Origin: SHXR01 sp046160305
GTDB taxonomy: Bacteria > Pseudomonadota > Gammaproteobacteria > Burkholderiales > SG8-39
NCBI GenBank assembly: GCA_046160305.1
Contig: JBJXGX010000305.1
Coordinates: 24,962 to 88,961, forward strand
DNA length: 64,000 nt
Direction of reading: 5' to 3'
The notes under the pieces are model-generated. The model saw only the letters and a program-made list of their open reading frames with translations. It did not search any database and was not told the DNA's origin. Below, piece after piece: positions 9,305-17,299 of this stretch. Numbering within the stretch: the first letter of the stretch is position 1; each line of letters begins with the position of its first letter. The position numbers and the translations under genes were made by a program.

Positions 9305-9334
9305 GGAATCTGCGCGGTCCGCCGCGCAGATTCC
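9305..9334. repeat. 30-bp palindromic repeat, copy 2 (intergenic)
   Basis: This is the exact reverse complement of the 30-mer at 1209-1238, with arms of 13 bp and the loop TCCG. A partial third copy (GCGCAGATTC) follows at 9339-9348. It sits between two Bug genes, 22 bp before the ribosome binding site of the second, where a hairpin could attenuate read-through or protect the upstream message. Confidence 0.85.
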
Positions 9335-9368
9335 TAGTGCGCAGATTCACTCCCCGGAGGATTCAATC

Positions 9369-10346
9369 ATGCATGCCGTTCTTCGTTTCACGCGGATCAT
9401 TGTCATGGCAGCGCCGCTCGCCATCGCTCCGGCCATCGTATCGGCCCAACAGGACTATCCGGCCAAGCCCATCCGCGTCATCGTGCCGTTTCCGGCGGGC
9501 GGCTCGGCGGATCTCGTCGCCCGCACCGTCGGGCAGAAATTCAACGACAACACCAAGCAGCCGTTCATCGTGGAGAACCGCGCCGGTGCCGACACGATCA
9601 TCGCGATGGATATGGTGAAGAACGCCCCCGCCGACGGCTACACGGTTGGCTATGCGATCGGCTCCGCGCTCACGATGAATCCGACCTTGTACACCAAGCT
9701 TCCCTACGATCCGGTCAAGGACTATGTGCCGGTGATGGTGATCGCCAACGTGCCGCTCGCGCTCGTCGTGCATCCTTCAATCCCCGCCAACAACGTTCAG
9801 GAGCTGGCCGCGCTCATCAAAGCGAAGCCGGGCGAGATCTTCTACGGGCAGGCGAACATCGTGGCGAAGATCGCGACCGAGGCGTTCTCGATGGCCGCCG
9901 GCGGCAAGATGACGGAAATCGCCTACAAGGGCAGCACGCCGAATGTGCAGGCGCTGTTGGTTGGCGAGGTGAAGGTGTCGATCGAGCCGGTTGCCACGGT
10001 ACTGCCGCACGTCCAGGCGGGCAAGCTACGCGCGCTTGCGGTGACCGATAGCCGGCGTTCTGCCGCCTTTCCAGACTTGCCAACGATCGCGGAGGCCGGC
10101 ATTTCGGGCTATGCGTTCAACAATTGGCACGCGATCATCGTCCCCGCCGGTACACCGAAAGACATCGTCACCCGGCTGCACGCGGAGATCACGAAGGCGG
10201 CGCGTCATCCGGACGTCGCGGCGAAGGTGCAACCGCTTGGTGTGGAGATTGTCGCCGGCACGCCCGACGAGCTGCAAAAGCGCGTTGCTACCGAACGGGA
10301 GCACTGGGCCAAACAGATCAAGGCGATGGGAATTCGGCTCGACTGA
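9369..10346 (+). CDS. Bug family (TctC-like) receptor
   Basis: The ATG at 9369 follows CCGGAGGATT and gives 325 residues; earlier in-frame starts would read through the palindromic repeat. It has a signal peptide to about residue 26 (IVSAQQ), then YPAKPIRVIVPFPAGG, NRAGADTIIA, PADGYTVGYAIGS, TKLPYDPVKDYVPV, AYKGSTPNVQALL and FPDLPTIAEAGISG. Third of the tandem receptors. It ends 59 bp before the convergent CMD-family gene. The ligand is not predictable. Confidence 0.92.
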   Translation: MHAVLRFTRIIVMAAPLAIAPAIVSAQQDYPAKPIRVIVPFPAGGSADLVARTVGQKFNDNTKQPFIVENRAGADTIIAMDMVKNAPADGYTVGYAIGSALTMNPTLYTKLPYDPVKDYVPVMVIANVPLALVVHPSIPANNVQELAALIKAKPGEIFYGQANIVAKIATEAFSMAAGGKMTEIAYKGSTPNVQALLVGEVKVSIEPVATVLPHVQAGKLRALAVTDSRRSAAFPDLPTIAEAGISGYAFNNWHAIIVPAGTPKDIVTRLHAEITKAARHPDVAAKVQPLGVEIVAGTPDELQKRVATEREHWAKQIKAMGIRLD

Positions 10347-10405
10347 GCCCGCCATCGGACGTGCATTGGGGGTGTGCATGGGGCCATGCCTCGGCGAAGC
10401 GAATG

Positions 10406-10951
10406 TTATGCGGCGAGCGGCGTAGGATCATCGGCCGGCGGGTCGATCTTGAAGGTGCCGGCCGTGATGCACGTCATCGAAAAACTGCCCACGGTCGCGA
10501 CGAGCGCTACCATGTCTTCCACGCCCATGACTTTCTCGGCGGCGGCGTAGGATTCGTCGCCCAGCCCTTTGTTGGCGAGGATGTCGCGTGCGGTGGTGAA
10601 ACAGATGCGCTCGCGTGCGTTGGGCAGGTCCGGAGCCTTGCGTGCATTGATGGCATCTATGATCGACTGCTCGACGCCGACGGCGAGTGATCCGCGCACC
10701 TGCGCGAACCATGGATACCGGGCATTCCAGTGCCGCGCGACGGTGATGTTCACGATCTGCTGTTCGCGCTTGGACAGCGGTCCGGAACCGATGCAAGTGC
10801 GCATGTTTTGGGCCGCCTCGAAAACTTTTGGCAGGCGGATGTAGGCGTAGTACGGGCCACCGACGATGCCGCTCGTTGCCTTGGCTGCGTCATAGACGCG
10901 TCCCTGTTCGGCGTTCATCTCGGTGCGGTCCAGAATCTTGATGCGTGCCAT
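10406..10951 (-). CDS. Carboxymuconolactone decarboxylase (CMD/AhpD-like) family protein
   Basis: I chose the ATG at 10949-10951 because a strong GAGGAG lies just upstream on the minus strand; this gives 181 residues. The all-helical CMD-like core is seen around residues 30-150, with LSKREQQIVNITVARHWN matching the family segment in which AhpD-type proteins have a Cys pair. That CxxC pair is absent, so peroxidase activity by the AhpD mechanism is unlikely and a decarboxylase or structural role is more plausible. It is convergent with the Bug gene and divergent from the cupin, close to aromatic-catabolism genes. Confidence 0.78.
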   Translation of the reverse strand: MARIKILDRTEMNAEQGRVYDAAKATSGIVGGPYYAYIRLPKVFEAAQNMRTCIGSGPLSKREQQIVNITVARHWNARYPWFAQVRGSLAVGVEQSIIDAINARKAPDLPNARERICFTTARDILANKGLGDESYAAAEKVMGVEDMVALVATVGSFSMTCITAGTFKIDPPADDPTPLAA

Positions 10952-11148
10952 GTGTGGTCTCCTCGGGATTGGATGTGGGCGCAAGGGTACCAGTGCTGTC
11001 CGGATCGTGCGGGCCGCGAATCCGGCTCACCTGGCGTATCGTTGCGCCGTGCGCTCGCGATATCCCACCGAGTGCCACCGCCGCGTCGACTGCTCCCGAC
11101 TTGGGCAGAACGCGTAAATCGTGATCCACCTATCAGGAAGGAGACATC

Positions 11149-11577
11149 ATGAAGCCGAAGACCGACGAAGAATATGTGCATCTCAATTCGCTGGCTTGGA
11201 AGGCATTCCCCGACGCATTCTCAGGGGGCGGCATTCGATGGAAACTGCTCCATGTATCGCCCGAGCAGGGTGCCTGGACCGCGATCTTCGATTGCCCGAA
11301 GGGCTCATCGTTCGCACCGCACGTCCATGCGGGACCGGGCGAGTACTTCTTGACCAAGGGCAGAATGGATGTGCGCGGCGGCAAGGCGGCCGGCGGTGAT
11401 ACGGCCGTTGCACCGGGTTACGGCTTCGAGTCGTCCGGCGCGCGCCACGACAAGACCTACTTCCCCGAGGACAGCGAGTTCTATATGACGTTCCTCGGGC
11501 CGCTCACATTCATCAAACCGGACGGCTCGCCGATCGCCGTGATCGGTTGGGCCGAGGCACAGGGCGCCTGGGGTTAA
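11149..11577 (+). CDS. Cupin-domain protein (acetylacetone dioxygenase / ChrR-like)
   Basis: A 142-residue single cupin with GGAAGGAGA before the ATG. The metal-binding region reads PHVHAGPGEYFLTKGRM, giving two His ligands and a Glu, with GYGFESSGARHDKTYFPED as the second motif and a His. The W-K-L-L and EGSFAPHVH-like pattern resembles the cupins that cleave beta-diketones or dihydroxyacetophenones using Fe(II); that substrate class is only a suggestion. It stands between a divergent CMD gene and a Bug gene. Confidence 0.75.
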   Translation: MKPKTDEEYVHLNSLAWKAFPDAFSGGGIRWKLLHVSPEQGAWTAIFDCPKGSSFAPHVHAGPGEYFLTKGRMDVRGGKAAGGDTAVAPGYGFESSGARHDKTYFPEDSEFYMTFLGPLTFIKPDGSPIAVIGWAEAQGAWG

Positions 11578-11588
11578 GGGGCGACGTG

Positions 11589-11622
11589 GCGCGAGGCCGC
11601 GTGAATCTTGCGGGCCTCGCGC
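11589..11622. terminator. Hairpin after the cupin gene
   Basis: The arms GCGCGAGGCC (11589-11598) and GGCCTCGCGC (11613-11622) are perfectly complementary with a 14-base loop, 12 bp after the cupin stop. No T-run follows, so this is a terminator-like or mRNA-protecting hairpin and not a textbook intrinsic terminator. Confidence 0.45.
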
Positions 11623-11707
11623 GCGGCAGGTTGAGGTGTCTGCAGCAATTCAACAAACGGCGGTTCGTTCAACGCAATTTTGCTCGCCATCGGGCGGGAG
11701 AGGGGAT

Positions 11708-12688
11708 ATGAAGCATTTGGTACGCATGATGCGAATGATGGGAATGGGCGGCGGTATCGCCTTCGCCATGCTCGCGGGTCCGTTGCTCGCACAGGAATGG
11801 CCGGTCCGTCCGGTGCGGGTGATCGTCAATGTCGCACCGGGTGGTGTCGCCGATATCGTGGCGCGCCTGCTTGCGCCGGCGCTCGGTGAATCGTTGCGCC
11901 AGCCCTTTGTCGTCGAGAACCGCGCGGGGGGCGACGGTCTGATCGGCATAGAGGTTGTTGCCCGGGCTGATCCGGACGGCTACACGATCTGCATGTCCCC
12001 CGGCAGCTCGATCGTGATCACGCCGCATCTGGCGGCGCGCAAGGACCTTGATCCGCTCGAAGTGTTGAGTCCGATCGCACCCTCCGTAAAGAGCACCCAG
12101 TATCTGGTCGTGCATCCCTCGAGCCCCGCGAAGTCCCTTGAAGAATTCATGGCGCTCGCGAAGAAGTCGACCCGCATGAACTACGGTTCGGCAGGCACCG
12201 GCACCGGCCTGCACATTTCCGCCGAGCTCTTTCGCCGCGAAGTCGGGTTCGAGGCTGCCCACATTCCCTACAAGGGCGCGGGACCCGCGTTGAATGACCT
12301 GCTGGGCGCTCAGTTTGATTTCATGTTCGACCCGGGTTCGGGTGTCGGCGCGATCAAAGGCGGGAAGCTCCGGCTGCTCGCGGTGACCGGTACGCAGCGC
12401 CATCCGGATTACCCTGACACGCCCACCTTCGATGAGCGCGGCATCCGATCGGTGGATGGCGGCACCTACTTTGGCTTCTATGCGACCAAGGGAACGCCGG
12501 TTGCCATCGTCCAGCGCCTGAATGCCGAGATTGCCCGCGCCGTACAGTTGCCCGAGTCGCGCAAGCGCTTCGACACCATGGGCGCGCAGATCGGCGTGAT
12601 GAGTGCGGCAGAGTTCGGTACCTATGTGCGTGTCGAAAGCGAACGATACGCAAAGCTCATCCGCGAGTTCGGCATCCGGAAGGATTGA
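11708..12688 (+). CDS. Bug family (TctC-like) receptor
   Basis: The ATG at 11708 follows GAGAGGGG and gives 326 residues. A signal peptide (about 1-28, ending PLLAQ) precedes WPVRPVRVIVNVAPGG, NRAGGDGLIG, DPDGYTICMSPGSS, a YGSAGTGTGLH loop, HIPYKGAGPALNDLL and YPDTPTFDERGI. The expected Asp/Pro pattern after the Arg/Lys-rich first strand is normal, so the fold should be intact. It is monocistronic by layout: hairpin upstream, 115 bp to the next gene. Confidence 0.92.
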   Translation: MKHLVRMMRMMGMGGGIAFAMLAGPLLAQEWPVRPVRVIVNVAPGGVADIVARLLAPALGESLRQPFVVENRAGGDGLIGIEVVARADPDGYTICMSPGSSIVITPHLAARKDLDPLEVLSPIAPSVKSTQYLVVHPSSPAKSLEEFMALAKKSTRMNYGSAGTGTGLHISAELFRREVGFEAAHIPYKGAGPALNDLLGAQFDFMFDPGSGVGAIKGGKLRLLAVTGTQRHPDYPDTPTFDERGIRSVDGGTYFGFYATKGTPVAIVQRLNAEIARAVQLPESRKRFDTMGAQIGVMSAAEFGTYVRVESERYAKLIREFGIRKD

Positions 12689-12803
12689 GTGCCGAGAGAA
12701 GCGGGGGGACTAGGGCCTATCCGCGAACGCTCTACGCAGCACAATCGTCGTGGCGTGAAGCTCGCGAATCGGTTCAGCACGAGATTTTGTTGGTAGACGA
12801 TCC

Positions 12804-14264
12804 ATGCGAACTTGGTTCCCCGACAGGATGATCTGGCAACTCGGCTGGATTGCGGTCGTTCTGGTTGGTGCGCTCGTCATCGTGCGTTACGACATCGCGC
12901 AGCGCCGTGATATGTTTCAGACGAATGCGCGGATCGCGCACGGCGTACTCAGTCAACGAGCCGTGCAGCATGAAGCGATTCTCAACACGCTCGTTCTGCT
13001 GAGCCCCAAGCTGCGGCCCGAACAGCGTTTGCCCGCCGTCTATCCCCAGGTGCTTGCGGTGCACCGCCGGGATGCCGGCGACACTTGGTCCGACCCCGCC
13101 TTCGAATCGGCGGAGAGCCGTTCACGCGAGGTGCGCCATGCGGTACTTGGCACCATCGACCAGGTAAATGGCCAATACTCGCTCGTGCTCGCGGGCGAGC
13201 CGACGAGCTTCGCGCTCAACATCGACGTACTGCGCATGGTAAATTCTGGCGAGTGGCCGCTCGCGCCGGTCGGATCAATCCGCGCAGTTCTCGAATACGC
13301 TGATAAATCGATTCTGCTGCACCAAGCTGAGCCGGCTGAAGCACAACCTGTCGGTCTCACCGCGGGCTTCGTGTTCGAGAAGCCGCTCGCGGCCGTGAGC
13401 CAACCCTTCGTGCTGCGTCTGTCGCGCGCAACCGGGCCGGCCCAATGGCCGTGGACATTGTTGCTCGCATGGGCGGGGCTCACAGGCTTCGCGCTGGCTG
13501 CGCTGGTCGCCAGGCTCAGCAAGCAGCGCGAGCGCCGCCGTACTGAAGAACTGCTGCGCGTAGGGCAGGTTGCGCGTTTGAATGCGATGGGGGAATTAGC
13601 AGGTGGCTTCGCGCACGAACTGAATCAACCGCTTGCGGCGGTCATCACCAACGCGCAGGCAGCGCAGCGACTACTCGATAACGATCCGCCGGATTTGGGC
13701 ACCGCGCGTCAAGCCATGGCACAGGCTGCAACGCAAGGCCGGCGCGCGGCGGATGTTATCGCGCGACTGCGACGTCTCATCGATACGCCGAACGTCGCGC
13801 AGCCCCGGCAACTGGTGAACCTGGAAGCAAGCGCGCGGCATGTGTTGGATCTGCTCGAACCCGCGGTGCAACAGGGCGGCATCGAGGTGACGGTGACGGG
13901 CCAAGGACGCGCGGCGCTGGCCGATCCCGTTGCGATCGAGCAGATCATTCACAACCTGCTCGGCAACGCCATGCAGGCGCTTGAAGAAGTGCCGGTCGGT
14001 GAACGCCGCCTGAATCTGCAAGTCCGCGACGAAAGCGACCAAGTCACACTGATTGTGCGAGACAGCGGACCCGGAATCCCCCCCGAGGCGCTGGCGCACA
14101 TATTCGAGCCGTTCTACACGACGCGGCGCGGTGGGCTGGGATTGGGCCTCAGTCTATGCGAAACACTTGCGCAGGCGATGGACGGCGCGCTCACGGTCCG
14201 CCATGCCGCACCGCGCGGTGCAGAGTTTCGCCTTACATTGCCGGCGGCAAGGGCAACGCAATGA
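12804..14264 (+). CDS. Membrane-bound sensor histidine kinase
   Basis: 486 residues. Two membrane segments (about 11-28 and 212-236) bracket a periplasmic sensor region of about 180 residues that I do not recognise. A cytoplasmic DHp/CA module follows: GGFAHELNQPLAAV carries the phospho-acceptor His271, then the N box (IIHNLLGNAMQAL), the DSGPGIP ATP-binding loop, FEPFYTT and the GLGLGLSL G2 box. The kinase core resembles FixL/DctB-type enzymes, but no haem-binding PAS domain is present. The stop overlaps the start of the response regulator (ATGA at 14261-14264), so the two are translationally coupled partners. Confidence 0.93.
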   Translation: MRTWFPDRMIWQLGWIAVVLVGALVIVRYDIAQRRDMFQTNARIAHGVLSQRAVQHEAILNTLVLLSPKLRPEQRLPAVYPQVLAVHRRDAGDTWSDPAFESAESRSREVRHAVLGTIDQVNGQYSLVLAGEPTSFALNIDVLRMVNSGEWPLAPVGSIRAVLEYADKSILLHQAEPAEAQPVGLTAGFVFEKPLAAVSQPFVLRLSRATGPAQWPWTLLLAWAGLTGFALAALVARLSKQRERRRTEELLRVGQVARLNAMGELAGGFAHELNQPLAAVITNAQAAQRLLDNDPPDLGTARQAMAQAATQGRRAADVIARLRRLIDTPNVAQPRQLVNLEASARHVLDLLEPAVQQGGIEVTVTGQGRAALADPVAIEQIIHNLLGNAMQALEEVPVGERRLNLQVRDESDQVTLIVRDSGPGIPPEALAHIFEPFYTTRRGGLGLGLSLCETLAQAMDGALTVRHAAPRGAEFRLTLPAARATQ

Positions 14265-14887
14265 ATTCCATTTCTCCATTGATCCATGTCGTCGACGACG
14301 ATGAAGCGGTTCGCGAGAGCCTCGCGCTATTGATCGGTACGGTCGGACTGCGTGTGGCGAAGTGGAAGCATCCACAGGACTTTCTAGACAACTTCGACCG
14401 CGACGCCGTGGGCGCCATCGTCCTCGACGTGCGAATGCCCGGCCTGAGTGGACCGACCGTGCTGGATACGCTGCGGTCTCAAGGCGCAGACCAGCCCGTG
14501 ATCATGCTCACCGGGCACGGCACGATCGATATGTGCCGGCGGGCGTTCAAGGCGGGGGCCGTCGAATTCCTGGAGAAACCGGTTGACGACGAACCACTGC
14601 TGGAGGCGATCCACAACGCTATTCGGATGCACGTGCAATCGCGAGGACGCCAGGCTGCCGATCGCGAAGCCCGTGATCGTTTCGCGACGTTGTCTGAGCG
14701 CGAGCGCGACGTGCTCTCGTTGGTGGTGACGGGGCTCACCAACAAGGAAATCGGCCGCGCGCTGACGCTCTCGCCGCGGACGGTCGAGACGCACCGTGCC
14801 CATCTGTCGGAAAAGCTGCGGGCGGATTCGCTCGCGCAGCTGATCCGGCGCTATGCAACCCTGGTCGACGAGGCCGCGACCAAGTAG
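14261..14887 (+). CDS. FixJ/StyR/TodT-type response regulator (receiver plus LuxR HTH)
   Basis: The ATG overlaps the kinase stop and gives 208 residues. The receiver domain (about 1-120) has the acidic pair near 12-14, phospho-acceptor Asp56 in VLDVRMPG, Thr in MLTGHG and Lys in FLEKP. A LuxR/FixJ helix-turn-helix occupies about 140-205, with LSERERDVLSLVVTGLTNKE and the recognition helix SPRTVETHRAHLSEK. It should activate transcription when phosphorylated by the upstream kinase. The GlcG-like gene, 106 bp downstream with its own palindrome, is a candidate target. Confidence 0.93.
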   Translation: MNSISPLIHVVDDDEAVRESLALLIGTVGLRVAKWKHPQDFLDNFDRDAVGAIVLDVRMPGLSGPTVLDTLRSQGADQPVIMLTGHGTIDMCRRAFKAGAVEFLEKPVDDEPLLEAIHNAIRMHVQSRGRQAADREARDRFATLSERERDVLSLVVTGLTNKEIGRALTLSPRTVETHRAHLSEKLRADSLAQLIRRYATLVDEAATK

Positions 14888-14954
14888 TTCTACTGATGCA
14901 CGGGCGTATGCGCACGGATGTTTCGTGGCGATGCGTTCTCCTATATTGATGCCA

Positions 14955-14971
14955 CGGTCACTATTTGACCG
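14955..14971. promoter_or_regulatory. Possible operator upstream of the GlcG-like gene
   Basis: The palindrome CGGTCA-5-TGACCG lies between a possible -10 hexamer (TATATT at 14942-14947) and the ribosome binding site AGGAG (14982-14986). Location and symmetry suggest a repressor or activator site. The factor is unknown; the adjacent FixJ-type regulator is one candidate. Confidence 0.3.
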
Positions 14972-14993
14972 GAACAACAATAGGAGATTGACC

Positions 14994-15485
14994 TTGAAAC
15001 CCGTTGCAACGCTCGTAATCCTCGGCGCCGCTGTTGTCACTACGCTCGCCCAGGCTCAGGCCGTTCGGACCGAGAGGAATATGTCGCTCGAACTGGCCAA
15101 TCAGATCGCTTCCACCAGCGTTGCCGCGTGTCAGGCCAACGGGTACGCCGTTGCGGCAACCGTTGTCGATCGCGCCGGCACCGTGCGCGCCGTGCAGCGC
15201 GCCGACAATGCCGGCCCGCATACGTTGGGCGCCAGCCTGCAAAAGGCCTACACGTCGGCATCGGCGAAGAACACCACGTCGGCCATGATGGAAACCGCTC
15301 AGAAGAACCCGGCCGCGGCCAACCTCGTTCATATTCCCGGCTACTTGTTACTTGGCGGCGGCGTGCCGGTGAGAGTAGGCAACGAGGTGATCGGCGCCGT
15401 AGGAATCGGTGGAGCCCCCGGCGGTCATCTCGACGAACAATGCGCCATGAGCGCGCTTGACAAAGTGAAGGACCAACTCAAATGA
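14994..15485 (+). CDS. GlcG/HbpS-like haem-binding family protein, exported
   Basis: The start is a TTG at 14994: it lies 7 bases after AGGAG, and no ATG or GTG is suitably placed before the signal peptide. 163 residues. The signal peptide (about 1-23, ending LAQAQA) is followed by the GlcG/HbpS fold: MSLELANQIASTSVAACQ, AVAATVVDRAGTVRAVQRAD, the GVPVRVGNEVIGAVGIGGAP strand region and DEQCAMSALDKV at the end. Family members bind or degrade haem or act as redox sensors outside the cytoplasm. It overlaps the ankyrin gene by 4 bp, so the two are coupled and probably work together in the periplasm. Confidence 0.85.
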   Translation: MKPVATLVILGAAVVTTLAQAQAVRTERNMSLELANQIASTSVAACQANGYAVAATVVDRAGTVRAVQRADNAGPHTLGASLQKAYTSASAKNTTSAMMETAQKNPAAANLVHIPGYLLLGGGVPVRVGNEVIGAVGIGGAPGGHLDEQCAMSALDKVKDQLK

Positions 15486-16174
15486 AATCGCTGCGCATCG
15501 GCTTGCTGGTCCTGGCTTTGGGAGTCGGCGCGCAGCCGGTGGCGGCGCAGGTGCCTCCTTCATCTTCTGAAATTGCTGCCTACACAGGAATCCATGCAGC
15601 GGCCCATCGCGGCGATGTCGCGACGATCGAACGGCTGGTAGCTGTCTCGCGTGCAGCGCTCGAAGCGCGCGATCAACAAGGTCGTACACCGTTGCATGTG
15701 TCGACATTCGCGCGCCAACGCAGCGCAATACAAGCATTGCTCAAAGCGGGTGCCAACCACGGCGCGCTCGAACAGGGCCGGTACGATGCGGTGACCATCG
15801 CCGCCGTCGCCAACGACGAGGAAACCCTACGGCTGTTGCTGGCCGCGGGCGCGAGTGCCAAGCTCGTCACCAGCCGCTATGACGGTACGGCGCTGATCGC
15901 GGCGGCCCACCTTGGGCATCACGGCGTGGTGCGGCAATTGATCGCCGCCGGTGCGCCGCTCGACCATGTCAACAACCTCAATTGGACCGCCCTCGTCGAG
16001 GCGATCGTGTTGGGCAATGGCGGTGCCGATCACTTGAGCACATTGCAAGCGCTCCTCGACGCGGGCGCCAGCACCAAACTGACCGATCGCGAGGGCCGCA
16101 CGCCCTTGCAGCTCGCGAAAGGACGCGGTTACGGGACGATGGTCCGCGCGCTGGTCGCGGCCGGCGCGCGCTGA
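15482..16174 (+). CDS. Exported ankyrin-repeat protein
   Basis: 230 residues starting at an ATGA overlap with the previous gene. The signal peptide runs to about residue 23 (QPVAAQ). About five ankyrin repeats follow, seen as TGIHAAAHRGD, GRTPLHVSTFARQ, DAVTIAAVANDE, GTALIAAAHLGHH and GRTPLQLAKGRGY, each with the LL-x-AGA consensus end. Such proteins bind partners and have no catalytic residues. Bacterial periplasmic ankyrin proteins are often linked to peroxide or haem enzymes, which fits the coupled GlcG-like gene; that functional link is inference. Confidence 0.9.
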   Translation: MKSLRIGLLVLALGVGAQPVAAQVPPSSSEIAAYTGIHAAAHRGDVATIERLVAVSRAALEARDQQGRTPLHVSTFARQRSAIQALLKAGANHGALEQGRYDAVTIAAVANDEETLRLLLAAGASAKLVTSRYDGTALIAAAHLGHHGVVRQLIAAGAPLDHVNNLNWTALVEAIVLGNGGADHLSTLQALLDAGASTKLTDREGRTPLQLAKGRGYGTMVRALVAAGAR

Positions 16175-16240
16175 GGCATGAGGCTGTCAGGAAGGCGAAT
16201 TCAAGAATTCGATATGGCGATTGATCATTGCCGATGGGCA

Positions 16241-17068
16241 CTAATCCGCCCGATTCCATCCCCACCATGCGCAAATCGCCTGGCCCATCACGAGCGATTT
16301 ATCGCGTTCTGGCAACCAGGGCAGTGCCTCGGTAAACATCGTCACGCATTGCCGCCAGGGCACGGGCATCTTCGTGATGTCGGTACCCCAGAACATGCGG
16401 TGAGGACCGAACGCATCGTAGATCTGTCGCAGGTAGGTGTGCATCGCGGGGAATGGATATTTTTCGCTGGCGTAGCCCGGCGCGCCGGTGGCCTTGACCG
16501 CTACGTTAGGGCATTTTGCCAGCGCCAGCAGATCGGGTATGTGCGTCATGGCGGCGGCGTCCTTCAAAGTCGTCATGCCGCCCCGGCCGCCAAGATGGTC
16601 GATGGTGAGGCGCAGCCCGGGATGTCGCAGGGCGATTGTGCCGACCTCCCGCAATGAATCGGTCGCCATCATCGCGATAGGCACGTTTGCGCGTTCGGCC
16701 GCGGCCCAGAGCCACTCGAGCGTGCCATCGCAGAGCCACGTGCGGTGAGGCTCACTAAGGAATGTATAACGCAGACCGAGCATGCCCGGCTGGGCTCGCC
16801 AATTCGCGACAAGGGAGCGGGATTCCGGTTGCTCGAGCGGAAGCGACCCCATGATCGCGAACCGCCCGGGGTAGTCGCGCACGGCCGCGAACGCCAACGC
16901 GTGCGAATCGGGATCCCAGCCCGGCGGATGAATCACCGCGGCATCGACACCGCCCTCGTCCATCAGGCCAATGGCCTCCGCGGCGGTGAACGATGTCACC
17001 TGTCGATGCGATAGATTGCTTGGCAGGCCGGTTCTCCACAGGTGAATCTGGGCGTCAATGATCTGCAT
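16241..17068 (-). CDS. Amidohydrolase (amidohydrolase-2 / dicarboxylic lactonase-like)
   Basis: I chose the ATG at 17066-17068, preceded by AGGAG on the minus strand; it begins MQIIDAQIHLWR, the normal start of the family, and gives 275 residues. A TIM-barrel metal-dependent hydrolase is indicated by the first-strand motif, a strand-4 MMATDS, the His-rich LTIDHLGG and the FWGTDITKMP Asp near the end. The usual first HxH reads Q-I-H, so one metal ligand may differ. Related enzymes open lactones of aromatic degradation or decarboxylate. It is divergent from the damaged cytochrome genes. Confidence 0.82.
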   Translation of the reverse strand: MQIIDAQIHLWRTGLPSNLSHRQVTSFTAAEAIGLMDEGGVDAAVIHPPGWDPDSHALAFAAVRDYPGRFAIMGSLPLEQPESRSLVANWRAQPGMLGLRYTFLSEPHRTWLCDGTLEWLWAAAERANVPIAMMATDSLREVGTIALRHPGLRLTIDHLGGRGGMTTLKDAAAMTHIPDLLALAKCPNVAVKATGAPGYASEKYPFPAMHTYLRQIYDAFGPHRMFWGTDITKMPVPWRQCVTMFTEALPWLPERDKSLVMGQAICAWWGWNRAD

Positions 17069-17194
17069 CGTGCTCTCCTGTTCATGGCCTTCGGTGATGT
17101 GGCAAGGAGTATCGATGGCCGCCGGCACGCAGTCAATGCGGCGGGGGCATGCGGCGGCGATTGATAGTCCGTTACCAGCGCAAAGCATTCCGAG

Positions 17195-17241
17195 GCGCTT
17201 AAGAATCATTTAGCATTCGACTAGGAAACACTTAAGAGCGC
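17195..17241. other. Imperfect inverted repeat in a divergent promoter region
   Basis: GCGCTTAAG (17195-17203) and CTTAAGAGCGC (17231-17241) are complementary apart from one bulged base. They lie between the amidohydrolase start and the cytochrome pseudogene start, in an unusually AT-rich stretch for this window, so they may mark regulator binding or promoter DNA. The rest of the 231-bp gap 17069-17299 shows nothing else. Confidence 0.25.
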
Positions 17242-17299
17242 GTCCGTCCGCCTGCGCCGATAGTTGTGGTCATGGCATTCACGCATCGCATGATCCGCA

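Noticed and set aside
14941..14975. Possible FNR/anaerobox upstream of the GlcG-like gene
   Set aside because: TTGATGCCACGGTCA lacks the second ATCAA half-site; only the separate CGGTCA palindrome was kept.
16196..16211. Short palindrome CGAATTC-AA-GAATTCG between the ankyrin and amidohydrolase genes
   Set aside because: Only 7-bp arms with no T-tract and no clear position relative to a promoter; too weak to call a terminator.
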